From: Arachnopeziza araneosa
Lineage: Eukaryota > Ascomycota > Leotiomycetes > Helotiales > Arachnopezizaceae
Assembly (NCBI GenBank): GCA_003988855.1
Contig: QYAI01000234.1
Location: 1-29,540 of the forward strand
Reading direction: 5' to 3'
Length of the DNA: 29,540 bases
Shown: in pieces, positions 1 through 9,990 of the stretch
Layout of the letters: each line of letters begins with the position of its first letter
Position numbering within the stretch: position 1 is the stretch's first letter
The notes under the pieces: model-generated
The model's input: only the letters and a program-made list of their open reading frames with translations
The model's database searches: none
What the model was told of the DNA's origin: nothing
Made by a program: the position numbers and the translations under genes

Positions 1-928
1 TTTCCTTCGTAGCTAGCCTATAAGTAAGAACATATTCAGACTACATTCGGGGTACTCCCATATACCCCTCGCAGCAGTGTTCGTGCTTGTGCCGTTACAT
101 AAGTAATATAAAGAACTTCTTATATTAGCTTTCATCGACGCTTTACTGTAACCTATCAAATAGGCTTCACATAACAATCTCCCCTGGCTACATCACAGAT
201 TCGGCTAATCCTTAGCGGCGTGCACTACAACCCTTCTACATAATTCCAAATATAAAGCCTCGACATTTCTCAGCCTTACATCGAGCAACTATATTTCAAA
301 CCTGCTTGATAATAGCTGAACAAGAAAGCACTAATACTAGGCATTAAAGGCTAGCCATTAGAAGTAATGGATAGTTATTACGAAACATCTTACAAGGCTT
401 TGATTAGACCAATACCGCCAACTATCAACCTAGAGAATATCGCCGATTCACCTGCTCGTAAGACTTGCGAATATTGCGCCACTATAATACCGGATCGTAG
501 TTAGTTTGTTAGTGCAAAATTACGTATAAACTTCGAGCGTATTGACCTGTATCCGGATTTTCCGAACCTGAAAGCCTCAGCGAAATTGGGCTGTGGATTA
601 TGTTATATAATTAGGAAAACAATTCGAGCTAATTGGGCCACCCGTGTTATAGAGGAATCGAGTAGAGGCCCCTTGAGTGTAAAAGTAGAACGATATAACG
701 AGTTCTTTAGATATTCCTAGGATAGAAAAGTCAAACTGTATAGTGTTAATTTTAGCTCGGGGCTAGAACTAGGCGAAGACTTCGATTCCGCAACTAAAAA
801 GAACAAAGAAAAGATCGTTAAGTTACATTTAGACTTGGGACTAGTAACCAAAACGCCTTTGCCGAGTTACTCTGAAGGTTATATAGAAATCAGTAAAACG
901 GTATCTTTCAACGTATACGATTCTCAAG

Positions 929-988
929 GTAAGTTTTAGCCAATATTGGTAGCCTCTATTGTGTCGCTGATTCAAACACTCTCGACAG
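929..988 (+). other. Intron 1 of the HET pseudogene
   Basis: It has a GTAAGT donor at 929, a GCTGATT branch-like site near 965 and a GACAG acceptor. Removing it keeps the HET frame. Confidence 0.6.
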
Positions 989-1487
989 ATATGGGCCTAC
1001 ACTGACTGAATCGAAAACTGCCTAATCCATCGGCGTTGTCTCCCCAAAACTTGAACATGGTGTCAAAATGGATTAAGGAGTACACATCAAGCTATACTGA
1101 GTGTTTTCTAGATCATACTAATAGATAGTACCCAACTCGTTTAATAGATATTGGGTCTCTCAACCGTGAAATACTTCCGCGATTAGTAGAAACATACCAT
1201 AGAGAGATACGAGGTGACTTCGCAGCTTTGAGCCATATGTGGGGAGAAATGCTGTATTGGCCCCCACTTCAGGCGTTCTACTCTAACTATAAAGAATTGA
1301 AAGCGGGGATTCAGAAATCAGAGTTGCCGAGGAACTTCCTTGACGCTATGTCAGTCACTCAAAAGTTAGGGCTACAATACATTTAGATTGACTCACTCTG
1401 TATTATTCAAGACGATCCCGCAGACTAGAAGAAGGAAGCCACAACTATACATGAAGTGTATAAATAGGCCAAAGTGACTATTGTTGC

Positions 1488-1534
1488 GTAAGTCTTGGAT
1501 TCTAATATACCATTTCTTCCTGATTTATTTACAG
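1488..1534 (+). other. Intron 2 of the HET pseudogene
   Basis: It has a GTAAGT donor at 1488 and a TTTACAG acceptor, 47 bp in all. Splicing joins the TIVA block to the sequence leading to the QER block in one frame, which supports the prediction. Confidence 0.65.
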
Positions 1535-2108
1535 AACTTTAGCAACCTCTACTCATGATGGCTTTCTCGAGCGCAATAACTCCTCATTGCCCGCAGTCAA
1601 AGTTGGATATTCGCTTAGCGGCAAGGAGGCCTGGTTCATTGTTTCTCCAGAATCTGAGACTGAGATGTCGTCATCAGCCTCCGGGCCGGGGCATTGGCTT
1701 GGGGATGTTGAAAGCTCCCTGTGGAACAGCAGAGGCTAGACTATGCAAGAACGAAGCCTCTCAACCCGGATACTACACTTTTGCAAGAACAAGCTCTACT
1801 TTGAATGCCGCACTCACGCGAAGTCGGAAGAGAATGAGCACATCTACAATGGGGGTCTACGCTTTGCTCTGTGGCAACACGAAGAGAAGCAGCAGGACAG
1901 AAGGCATACAAAGCCCTCTATAGAGGTTCTTGATGCTTCCAGGGCTCAAGGATTAAGTGTGAAATGGACAAAGATGCTGAGCGAATACTCTCGAAGACGC
2001 CTTACAAACAGCAGCGACAAATTGGTCGCAATCAACAGTATAGCACAAGAGATGTTGAAATCGCTGCCTGTCTTATACATTCATTTTGCGGGTAAGGTAA
2101 CACCCTAC

Positions 2109-3035
2109 TAGTCGGCCACCCCCCCAAGTCGGCCACCTCGCTTATTTCCCACCACCTCACTTTGAACTACTATAACTTTTTTATTCCTGAACTATTATAC
2201 AATCCGATACAGAGTCATTATCTTCAGATAATTCACTGTCTTCTCTTTCAATCTGGCGATCTCCAGCTTCAATCTGAGCCTTTCTAATAGCCTGAATCTG
2301 CACAAACTTGGAATTTGGACTCGTCTGTACTTTTCGTCTTTTCCTTGGTTCCAACTATACAACCCTAGCTTCTAATTGTTTAATCCGATGCTCATGCTGG
2401 GCAATAACAAAATCCTTCTCATCAAAGCCCTTGGTAACCTTCCTAAAGAGAACCCTAGAAGTTGCAAGGTCGACATCTCCAAGTTGCATAATCTGGCTGG
2501 CCTGTTCTCTTATATCTTTACTCTTTTAAGGTATTTCCCAAGGAACAAATAATCTATTAGCATTCCAATTTGGCACATATTGCTCTCCTACAGGTTCGGG
2601 GGCTCTCTGAACTGGCTTATTACTATTTTCAAGTAATAATCGGTTCATAAGGGGCTTGGCCATATTGACTGGCTATAATCCTGAAGCTTTCCACCCTGCT
2701 AGGATATTGGAAGCAGTTAAACTGCTTTGTCGAGCTTTCTGATAGCAAGCCAAGAAGTTTTGCTTTCCTACAGGTGTAGAATCGTTCAAAAGAGTCAAAA
2801 AACCAAGGTACCGGCGGTAGGCTCGCTTGAGGGGGGCGAAAATCGACAAATCAAGTGGTTGAAGTATATGTGAGGTATGCGGAGGCAGAAATAACAAATA
2901 GATATTGTTTATAAAACACTCCCACATAAATTCAGTTGTTTCGTGACTTCCATGGCCGTCCAGAATAAGTAATCGGGGTCTTCCTCCTGCGGAAATTATA
3001 TATCGAAGAGAGGCTGTCGAGTTTTTCCAACCAGA
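2109..3035 (-). mobile_element. Fot1/Pogo-type DNA transposon remnant (DDE transposase C-terminal half)
   Basis: The minus strand encodes the second half of a DDE_1 transposase of the Pogo/Fot1 (Tc1-mariner) superfamily: GRPRLLILDGHGSHET, then LLFLPPHTSHILQPLDLSIF, then an APLKRAYRRYL block, around 2673-2990. Beyond it the tail continues through a basic, coiled-coil-like region to about 2190, with stops where TGG or CAA became TAG or TAA (for example after KASGL and before LEPRKRRK). The 5' half of the transposase, including the first catalytic Asp, is absent. At the low-coordinate end a TA (2109-2110) is followed by a terminal motif in which GTCGGCCAC occurs twice (2111-2138), plausibly the terminal inverted repeat. 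The other end is lost, so the upper limit near 3035 is approximate. Confidence 0.85.
2111..2140. repeat. Probable terminal repeat end of the Fot1-like element
   Basis: GTCGGCCAC occurs twice, 17 bp apart, right after a TA dinucleotide (the target-site duplication of Tc1-mariner elements) and at the C-terminal side of the transposase remnant. The matching inverted repeat is not present at the other end, so this is an inference. Confidence 0.45.
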
Positions 3036-3792
3036 TCTCTACCATGACAGCGTTGCGAAGGGGAGATTTCTGTACGATAGATTGACGAGGAGTCTGGTGC
3101 CGCCTGTCGTTCTCATCCCAGCGCCTGCATCCCAGCTTACCAGTTGGTACGCTATCGAGAGAGGGACCAGGCGCTTGAGGGTAGACAAAACCTTGAGGGA
3201 GACGTTGACGACGGAATGGAACGTCAACTTGGAGGACTTTGAGTTTGTGACTGTTTCGTCGATCCCAGGCCGTGATGCGGCTTATATTAACTGGTTCAAT
3301 GTCCGAGAAAAATGCTTCCTGAACTACTCCAACTTCAAGGCATACGACTTGAACCCACGATCCCAGCGACTTTGGCCTTCCGAGGCCGTATGGCAGTCCT
3401 GGATCTTGGCCGGAGATAGACTCCCCTCCTTCGACCCCTCGAGTCTTCGGATTATAGCAAGGACCGCTGTCATCAACCTTTCTGCCCGAAGGGCCATATG
3501 GTATGCAGCAAGAAGATCGACTAGCCTTGTCGAGGATCCTTCGACTGGTTATGCTGTATATACCAAGGAAGACGACGGCTTTTATGCCATCCTAGGGAGT
3601 ACCAATGGCGCGAGTTCCATGCGTCTACTTATAGACCACAAGGCCGAGCTTGGCAACCGGACTGTGGAGAGGATTGTCGTGGTTGGAGGACTACCAGGCA
3701 CGAGGAACGGCATCGCCCTGGATCCTCGGGACGATTTTACGAGAAGCCGATCTTTTTTTCTCGTCTTATCGGAGCGCAGGACTGAGGAGTAG
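3010..3792 (+). pseudogene. 5'-truncated fungal gene of unknown function
   Basis: An open frame runs into the transposon border without a start codon and ends at TAG 3790-3792. No in-frame ATG occurs until 3619, so the reading frame (about 240-260 codons) has lost its beginning or its first exon lies elsewhere. Base composition is richer in GC than in the transposon and no stop interrupts it, so the loss looks recent. The product is soluble, with no signal peptide or membrane segment. A motif LWPSEAVWQSW near 3380 resembles uncharacterised ascomycete proteins, from memory only. I do not recognise a domain. It directly abuts the Fot1 remnant, which suggests that the transposon or a rearrangement at it removed the 5' end. 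Confidence 0.55.
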
Positions 3793-3815
3793 GATACGGA
3801 TGAGAGACGTGGCAG

Positions 3816-3992
3816 CCGCCAGGCAGGGCGGGGTATAAAATACAATTCCCTAGGTACCAGGAGCTACAGCAGCGGGACGCACCAAGTTGAGATACCGCCA
3901 GGCAGGGCGGGATATAAATACAATTCCCAAGGTACCGGGAGCTATAAAAGTAGGGCGCACCAATCCCGCCAGGTACGGCGGCAATAAAGTCA
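3816..3992 (+). repeat. Tandem repeat of 71-79 bp, about 2.3 copies
   Basis: Units start with CCGCCAGG at 3816, 3895 and 3966. The first two share CCGCCAGGCAGGGCGGG, a TATAAA-like box, TACAATTCCC, an AGGTACC(A/G)GGAGCTA block and a CGCACCAA block. The third is partial and diverged. The array lies immediately after the truncated gene's stop codon. Confidence 0.8.
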
Positions 3993-4076
3993 GACCCAGG
4001 CTGCCGAGCCTGTAAAACATACGCGCCCTATCGGATCCACCTCCGCGCGGTTTAGGGTGGTTAACACCAACGGATT

Positions 4077-4128
4077 CAACAAACAAACAAGCAAGCACGC
4101 AAGCAAGCAAGCAATCAATCAACAAAAC
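4077..4128 (+). repeat. Microsatellite (AACA)n / (AGCA)n / (ATCA)n
   Basis: A compound tetranucleotide run: AACAAACAAAC followed by AGCA units with single changes, then ATCA units. It is simple sequence with no coding signal. Confidence 0.85.
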
Positions 4129-4635
4129 TTCGAAAACCTTCCTACAGGCGCGAAATCATCTTCCAATAGATCGGTCCAGCACTAATGGCTGATAACTGAC
4201 GACTCTCAATTCAAATCATCTCCATGGGACGAAAGGTCGTTGTACCCGAGTCCAAGATCAGCAACAGAACCAGCACTCGATCCGAAACAGGCTTTAGTTC
4301 AATTTCCAAGAATCAAAATCAAACGTGTCGACAGGGCCAGAATACAATCTGCCACTTGCAATGATCCCCGGTAGCGGCACTGCCACGATACATCATGGAC
4401 GGGCTCCTGACCATCGCAAATCTTGGCCCTTCCTCAATACGGCTGCATTATCCTCCACATCACTCAGCAATTGACGAATATTGATTCGATCTAGACGCAT
4501 CTTCTCACGGTCAAATCATAGCCGATGGCGTACAACTTCTGTCCTAGTACTCAACAATTTCCGGATTGGAATGCTCTGCACTTCTCTACTCTCTACGAAG
4601 TGTCTCTGGCATTTTTGTGGAGTCAGCAACCCTCC
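4129..4635. other. Stretch without a supported gene
   Basis: From ATG 4224 a plus-strand frame stays open about 52 codons and continues with coding-like texture between stops. I recognise no family and see no splice structure that joins the pieces. It may be a decayed gene, but the sequence alone does not show which. Confidence 0.3.
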
Positions 4636-4852
4636 CTTCTTGGACACGCTCTCCATTACCAGCTCTCTCAATTGAAAATTCAAAAGCCAGCTCTCTCAAA
4701 TGCCATCTCTCAACGGCAAGCTCTCTCCGAAGCCAGCGCTCAATAGTAACTCTCTCAACGGCCAGCTCTCCATTAACAACTATCAATGGACAGCTCTCCA
4801 CTGCCAGCTTCATTGCGCCAACACTCAAATGCCAGCGCTCCAATGTCAAAGG
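4636..4852 (-). repeat. Imperfect 14-15 bp minisatellite (TTGAGAGCTGGC units)
   Basis: On the minus strand about fourteen diverged units follow a consensus near TTGAGAGAGCTGGCA (14-16 bp). On the plus strand this reads as repeated CCAGCTCTCTCAA. Because most units are near 15 bp, one minus frame (within 4586-4906) stays open and gives a five-residue periodicity with recurrent ERW/ELA. The openness is most simply a by-product of the repeat. Confidence 0.7.
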
Positions 4853-5679
4853 CTCAACTGTTGCAATTTCGTACACTAAGTGTTCCCGTGGGCGTGTGTT
4901 GTCCAAACCATGTAGGGCCTCTCATTTCCATATATCCTCAATACTTTCAAGGACCCTGGCCACGTTCTATGGCCAAGAAGATACCAGGATCAACTTCACG
5001 CTCCGTCCGTCTAGCGACCCATATAGAATCCTGCTGAAGGACATTCAACGTGGGCCTGCGATTGCTGCATGTGTTCTTCTTCTGATCAAGTTCGCCGTAA
5101 ATTTACGCACAAGTCACACGATGATAGCACAACGCTGAGCTGACAAGGCGAATGATGTATTGCACCTGATGCTCCGAGTTTCCAACTGGGTCTACGTATC
5201 ATGAAAGAAAAGAATTCCCTTCTGAGTTCTTACTTGGCATCGTCGCGACCTTTGGTTTTACCAGACACCAATCTGATCCTACTCAGGAGCAAGAAGATTT
5301 ATCCACTTCTCTCAACGAGCGACGGTTCTCCTTCACTTTAATCCGACACATCACTAAGAATCATTACTCAAAATCAGTCAATGGACACCATCCGTCCAGA
5401 AAATGCTTTTCTCTCGCTACAACTCGTCAGCCCCTGATCATGCAACACATATCGGGCAGACAAGAAAGACTGCACTACTTTGCTGCCAAAGTGGACTCAA
5501 CATTAGTCTGAAATGTGTCTGCGTCACGGACAGCAAGAGGGCTAGGCGATTGTCGTGAGCAAGTTTGCTTTGTACATGTGAGGAAGGCGTTGAAAATGCT
5601 TCACAGAAGGGAACACTTAAAGTTCGAGGAAGGCGATGCGACTTACAGTAGATGTGGTAATCAGAAGCAAGGGGCGAGG
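4853..5679. other. Stretch without a supported gene
   Basis: Several overlapping frames of 80-190 codons are present on both strands, some of them extending from the minisatellite. None has a recognised motif or a credible intron arrangement. I see only anonymous, possibly decayed sequence. Confidence 0.3.
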
Positions 5680-6216
5680 TCAATATTTCGGTGTTGTTCC
5701 ATGAGGAGTTTCGCACTGGCCTGCGCACGCAAACATTGCAAGTGGTGATGCCGGCTCCGAGACAAAGGCTTTCATAAGAGCAATTTGAACCACCTCTCTT
5801 GTGGTAGCAAAGAATGCAATTGGAATGATGGCGGAAGTGATCGGTGTCCTACGGACGGTCTTGAACCAGTCAGGGAGCCCAAACACATTTACACGGAGAT
5901 TGTGCAAGGGCAATCTGGAAGCCAATCGCCGGCACATCGTTCATCTCCACTTTTGTACACCGGTTGATTCACTCAGTAGGAAGGGTTGAAGCAGTGCCCC
6001 TTTCGTACTCAAGGATCCTGCTAGCGCAAGCATCAGAATCAACAGGTGGACTGTACCCAAATCGGCTGTCGACTTAAACTTCATCCTTTTCGTAATGCTG
6101 TAATGTCTGGAATTGATACTTGCGAGTGGATTCCCTTCCCTCTGCCATGGTCGCATTCCGGCGACGCGGCATGAGGTCTCTTTCTCATCCTGCGCTTGGA
6201 ATAACCCAGCTGACAT
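5680..6216 (-). pseudogene. Possible decayed membrane-protein gene
   Basis: Two open stretches in the same minus frame (6216-5944 and 5940-5680) are separated by a single TGA at 5941-5943. The first contains one clear hydrophobic segment of about 20 residues (VHLLILMLALAGSL) followed by STKGALLQPFLL. The second contains TPITSAI and, at its end, ACAGQCET. The pattern of membrane span, an 'all-LQ' region and a Cys-x3-Cys-x-T loop resembles extracellular loops of uncharacterised multi-pass ascomycete membrane proteins, from memory. The reading frame is lost on both sides. It could also be a chance open frame. Confidence 0.3.
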
Positions 6217-6424
6217 TCCCCATGGATCTTAGAAGGCACAAGCTGGAATCAATATCATGCTAAAAACTGGGATGACGGCAGCAATCCGCCCTGCATCAGC
6301 TTATGGGAGTATCCCAAGGGTGGTCCCTTCGAGGAAACCACCCACCAGAACAGCTCAAACTTCTGCGTGGCTCTCTCTACACTGTCAAGTGCATTAACGT
6401 GCGTTGCGCACTGCATAGCAACCC

Positions 6425-7115
6425 GACATCACATACAATGGAAAGACGGAGACAACACCGGAGGAGTGGTACTTCTGGGAGAAAGGTTCTTCTCTTCCCC
6501 TGGTAGCAGCAGACCTAAGTAACATCGAGGAGTTCGCCGCCAACCACCAATACCCAGAACCGATCGACTGCCCCGACATCACAGCGGCAGAGATTACAAT
6601 TGCCACCAAGAACCTAAAGTCAGGGAAACCGCCCAGTTCAGGTGATGTCAACGACGAAGTCGTCAAGCGAACAGACCACATTATTAACTCACCTGGCGCA
6701 CTGGCTTTTCAACTGGAACTTGAGACCCGGATATCACCCTACATACTTCAGACAATCGATCACGATACCGCTAAAGAAGCCCGGAGAAGACAAAATCGGC
6801 ACAGTGGCGGCCATTGCACTCCTCAACACCCTCGGAAAGGTCTTCGAATCAATCATGGCCACCCGGATCAGTTACCTGACGGAGACAGAAGACATATTAC
6901 CACCGAACCACATCGGTGGAAGGAAAGGTCTCTCCTACGAAGTTGCCTTACACATGACCTCAGCCATACACAAGGCCTAGGAGGTAGGGAGTGCCACATT
7001 ACGCTCACTAACTTGTCACACCCGAGACTCATCCACAACCTCAAGCAACGGAGATTTGGAGGCAGATAGAGCACCTTGGGTAACCAGCTTCTTACAGGAC
7101 CGAACGACAATCATG
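6425..7115 (+). mobile_element. Tad-like non-LTR retrotransposon (LINE) reverse-transcriptase relic
   Basis: A plus-strand reading passes through the conserved start of a LINE reverse-transcriptase domain. The first frame (6425 to about 6700) includes ITAAEITIATKNLKSGKPP, the helper region with its K-P-P-S-S-G-D turn. A shift near 6700 leads to a second frame (to 6979) with SITIPLKKPGED, IALLNTLGKVFESIMATRI and the HIGGRKGLS block. A stop follows, then fragments in shifting frames: SHPRLIHNLKQRRFGG near 7019 and APWVTSFLQDRT near 7070. The catalytic YADD part, the endonuclease and the poly-A tail are absent. At least three frame changes show that it is dead. It is in the same orientation as the 8185 gene but unrelated to it. 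Confidence 0.8.
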
Positions 7116-7342
7116 AATGTGATGCGAGGAAGGTGTTGCCTGAGATTTTGGGGGGTGTTGTTACTGAGCGAGTTGGATGCGAAGACCGATCGGTGAGATG
7201 GGGGAATGGAATGAGAGCAGCTATGGGGCGCTGGGAGCTTGAAATTGTAGAACTTTTAGGAGAGGCTATTTATTTTAGAGTAATACGGGGAAGTTCTTAC
7301 CGGAGATTTTAAGGTTCGTCGTTGGTGAGCTGGATGCGTAGG

Positions 7343-7415
7343 TAGATGGAGATGGAGATGGAGATGGAGATGGAGATGGAGATGGAGATGGAGATGGAGA
7401 TGGAGACGGAGACGG
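7343..7415 (+). repeat. (GGAGAT)n hexanucleotide microsatellite, about 11 units
   Basis: GATGGA is repeated perfectly about ten times, and the last units change to GACGGA. Within a short open frame it would encode alternating Met-Glu. No flanking gene supports translation. Confidence 0.95.
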
Positions 7416-7419
7416 GGAA

Positions 7420-8184
7420 GATGAAACTAGTGGAAAGACTTCCTGAGCTTGATGAGAAGTTGCTCAAACTCTATGTTCGTTATATCGATCTATCAATGCT
7501 TGGATATTTGATTATTTTTTTTGCTACCAAACTAAAATGAAATTCTTCCTGATCCGGTGTTGCCGTTCGCCCCTCGCTGGCGATAGTGAGAGGTTTTGTG
7601 GGACCTTTGTTAAATCTTAGCAACACTGTCGCGTTGATGAACTTGCTAGGTTTATACTGCAGAGTTGTAATCAGTCGACTGCATAAGGTAATTTGGAGAA
7701 ATTTAGAGCATCGAGTCGTCCATTTTGAGGCATGGTCACGTTGTGTTGCGGAAAAACAGCTTTTCCAGCTAGTCCAGATCCCAATTCGAGTCATCGTCCC
7801 TACCTTTTATATTGCATTGTTTGCCCGCAATACCACAGATGAAGCGAATACGATACACCATCTCACCTGCTTCTTGTACTACGGACTACACGCAAGCAGA
7901 ATCTATTTCGCGCGACTTTGGCAAAGGACATTCTGCATCCTTCATCCATCACACTTTCTAACCCAAGGCCGGTCAAATTTTGTGTATACCTGCGACAAAT
8001 TGCAATCAAGAACGTGCATTACTTTTGAGTGGGACAGCAGGCCCTCGAGCCGTTGTGGCGCCTCGGCGCTCAGTCTAGGAATCGAGCTTCACGATTCAAA
8101 GGCCGAAACAAGACTCTACGAAATATTCCCAAACATCAAGACCAGAGGAACATTAAGATTGGACAGACGATTTACGAGTCGACT
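7420..8184. other. Upstream region of the 8185 gene, no supported gene
   Basis: A plus-strand frame of 214 codons (7586-8230) and a 104-codon minus frame (7480-7794) overlap here without recognisable motifs. The plus frame runs into the real gene in another frame. I treat the stretch as promoter and spacer. Confidence 0.35.
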
Positions 8185-9171
8185 ATGGACGTATCACCAC
8201 TCCTCTCACCAGAAGTCGTCGCAGAGTTGAGGGAGGACCTCAGACGAGACTGGTTCATAACAGAAAATGACGAATATCGACTTGAGCTCGAGCACATCTG
8301 GTCACCTCCCAATCCACTTCACCCCAATCATAAAATGCTTGAACTCGACAGCATCGAGAATCCCCAAAAACGAAGCCATAAAATACCGTACATCGATACA
8401 TGGAAGGAATACCTATTCTACAACAAAGCCACAGTATTCTACTGGACTCAGTCAGCAACCAACATGGTCGGCCGTAATGGGCCGGTGATCCTAGGTGGTA
8501 TCTGGAATGCTTGGTCCGATGCTCTGGGCAGGGAACCACAAATACAACTTGATGAATTCTTTGCTGTTCCCGTACACGTTAAGGAAGAATATGCAAAGAC
8601 AGTCCCAGGGATACTACGAGCGCACGAGCACATTTGCGCTCAGGTTCGAAAGACGGTGGAAGAAAACAACAGAGCTAATGCCCTTATCAAATTGTGCAAG
8701 CCTTGGCCGGACCCAAGGTACTTCAAACTACATTCGATTTGCGAAGCACTTATAGTAGTGTTCGACGAGTACAAGTCCGTGGCCGCTGAGAAGCACGCAG
8801 ACGGCTTCCGTCACTATGACGACGTTGCTCAGAACCAGAGCATCATATTGGCCCGAACGGGTCACGAAAATGGACTTAGCGCACCTATTAGCTTCGAGTC
8901 TTTGAAGGATAAAGCCTTACCTCTCGCAAGAAGTGAAGACATGGGAACCATTGATGTTATTCGAATCCCTTTGCAAGTTGGCGCCCATTTTGTGGCTAAC
9001 CTTCTATTACGTGAAGAAGCCGCATTTCCGGAATCCGTTGTGGCAGCACCTCATATATCGAGAGAAGCAGACCATCCGTTTATGAAGTGGGAGAGAGAAG
9101 CGCAGGATTATGAGAAGAACGATTGGCGCATGCACAGGCACAAGGCAAGATCGAACCATTTACAACAGTAG
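8185..9171 (+). CDS. Intron-less gene of unknown function, 328 residues
   Basis: The frame is open from upstream (8029) to TAG 9169-9171. The first in-frame ATG that gives a normal protein start is 8185 (MDVSPLLSPEVVAELREDL), because codon 8029 is GTG. The product is hydrophilic, rich in charged residues and Trp/Tyr, with no signal peptide, membrane span or low-complexity tract. Recognisable stretches are a YIDTWKEYLFYNKA helix near residue 75, NGPVILGGIWNAWSDALG near 105, and a C-terminal HPFMKWEREAQDYEKNDW. I do not recognise a domain. The length, even codon texture and absence of stops in a repeat-rich area indicate a functional gene. It is isolated: the nearest confident genes are a LINE relic upstream and a 3.6 kb desert downstream. 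Confidence 0.72.
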   Translation: MDVSPLLSPEVVAELREDLRRDWFITENDEYRLELEHIWSPPNPLHPNHKMLELDSIENPQKRSHKIPYIDTWKEYLFYNKATVFYWTQSATNMVGRNGPVILGGIWNAWSDALGREPQIQLDEFFAVPVHVKEEYAKTVPGILRAHEHICAQVRKTVEENNRANALIKLCKPWPDPRYFKLHSICEALIVVFDEYKSVAAEKHADGFRHYDDVAQNQSIILARTGHENGLSAPISFESLKDKALPLARSEDMGTIDVIRIPLQVGAHFVANLLLREEAAFPESVVAAPHISREADHPFMKWEREAQDYEKNDWRMHRHKARSNHLQQ

Positions 9172-9990
9172 CAGCTGTGAAGAAGGCCGTGCTGCACCAC
9201 AGGGTTGACATATATCCCCTAGAAAACTATGCTCCGTATCCTTTTAAGCTTAGTTGAATCTGAGATTCATGCTACCCTAACTGCATCCTATCCGCAGTCT
9301 AAGGTCGTATACGACAAATATTGCTTTATCTCGCCACGTCTACCTCTAAGCAATGTCTAGCAAGAGTGCCCGAGATAAAGCAAGAAGATTAGTTTTGAGA
9401 GCAATAACAGGGATACACAAGACATTATAGCCGTTTGTTGTTGCCATTAAGGCAGAAATACTTATTGTAAGATTGTAATAGTCTGACTCTTCAGTTACTT
9501 TTCAGCTAACGTGCCTACGAGTCAATAGCTTTAGTGCCGAATGCTCGGGTTTTGATGGGCTACCATGGCGGACCAGTACAACTCACCCATACCAAATGAA
9601 CTTATTCATGCTAAGCCGTGGTGATGTACTGTAGAGGTGAGGCTGGATGTGTAGGATGGCTTTTTCTGGGATGCGTTTCGGTGCTTTCGGGCTACTACTT
9701 GGACGGTTTAGGTCTTTGCAGCGTGAGACTTCTGAAATAAATCATCTTTGTATTTTACCCGCCCAGACCGGCTCGCAAGAGCCAGCTGCGTTACTATGAA
9801 GTTTTCTCGGCAAGGTCTGCAGATAGCAGAATAGAATCGAATCATGTTTTAGATTTCCCCGACATTCAGGAGCAAACCTTAATGCAAATCCTCCCCTCAC
9901 CGCAACTCCGCCACTGAATAAATCATATCAGTCGTAGTATCGGCCCTACTCTGCATAATTTCCCAACTATCCAGAGCAGGCAAAAGTTGT
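9172..9990. other. Intergenic stretch
   Basis: No open frame of note and no recognised repeat. It follows the stop of the 8185 gene, so its start presumably holds that gene's 3' UTR. Confidence 0.5.

Larger units (their letters stand above)
367..2111 (+). pseudogene. HET-domain (heterokaryon incompatibility) pseudogene, RIP-mutated
   Basis: HET proteins trigger cell death when incompatible fungal strains fuse. An open frame starts at ATG 367. With introns at 929-988 and 1488-1534 (GTAAGT donors, CAG/ACAG acceptors) it reads through every hallmark of the family: an N-terminal CxxC with a later GCxLC, PTRLIDIG, an ALSHMWG-like block, IDSLCIIQDD, an RG-stop-TMQER block and the late YSRRxLT/DKLxAI block. 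Eight in-frame stops break it: TAG at 502, 718, 1126, 1384, 1426, 1465 and 1737, and TGA at 1003. Several sit exactly where the family has tryptophan (before IDSLCII, in the DW of the next helix, in RGWTxQER), so TGG became TAG or TGA. On the other strand this is CpA to TpA, as RIP produces. The frame ends at TAG 2109-2111, where a transposon begins, so the C-terminus is probably lost. The family call is firm; the exact introns are inferred. Confidence 0.88.

Noticed and set aside
1555..1923. Open plus frame of 122 codons from ATG 1555
   Set aside because: It is a shadow of the HET reading in another frame. The HET motifs lie in the frame that runs through 1743-2111.
7586..8230. Open plus frame of 214 codons
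   Set aside because: No motif, overlaps the 8185 gene in a different frame, and is crossed by an open minus frame. It looks like chance.
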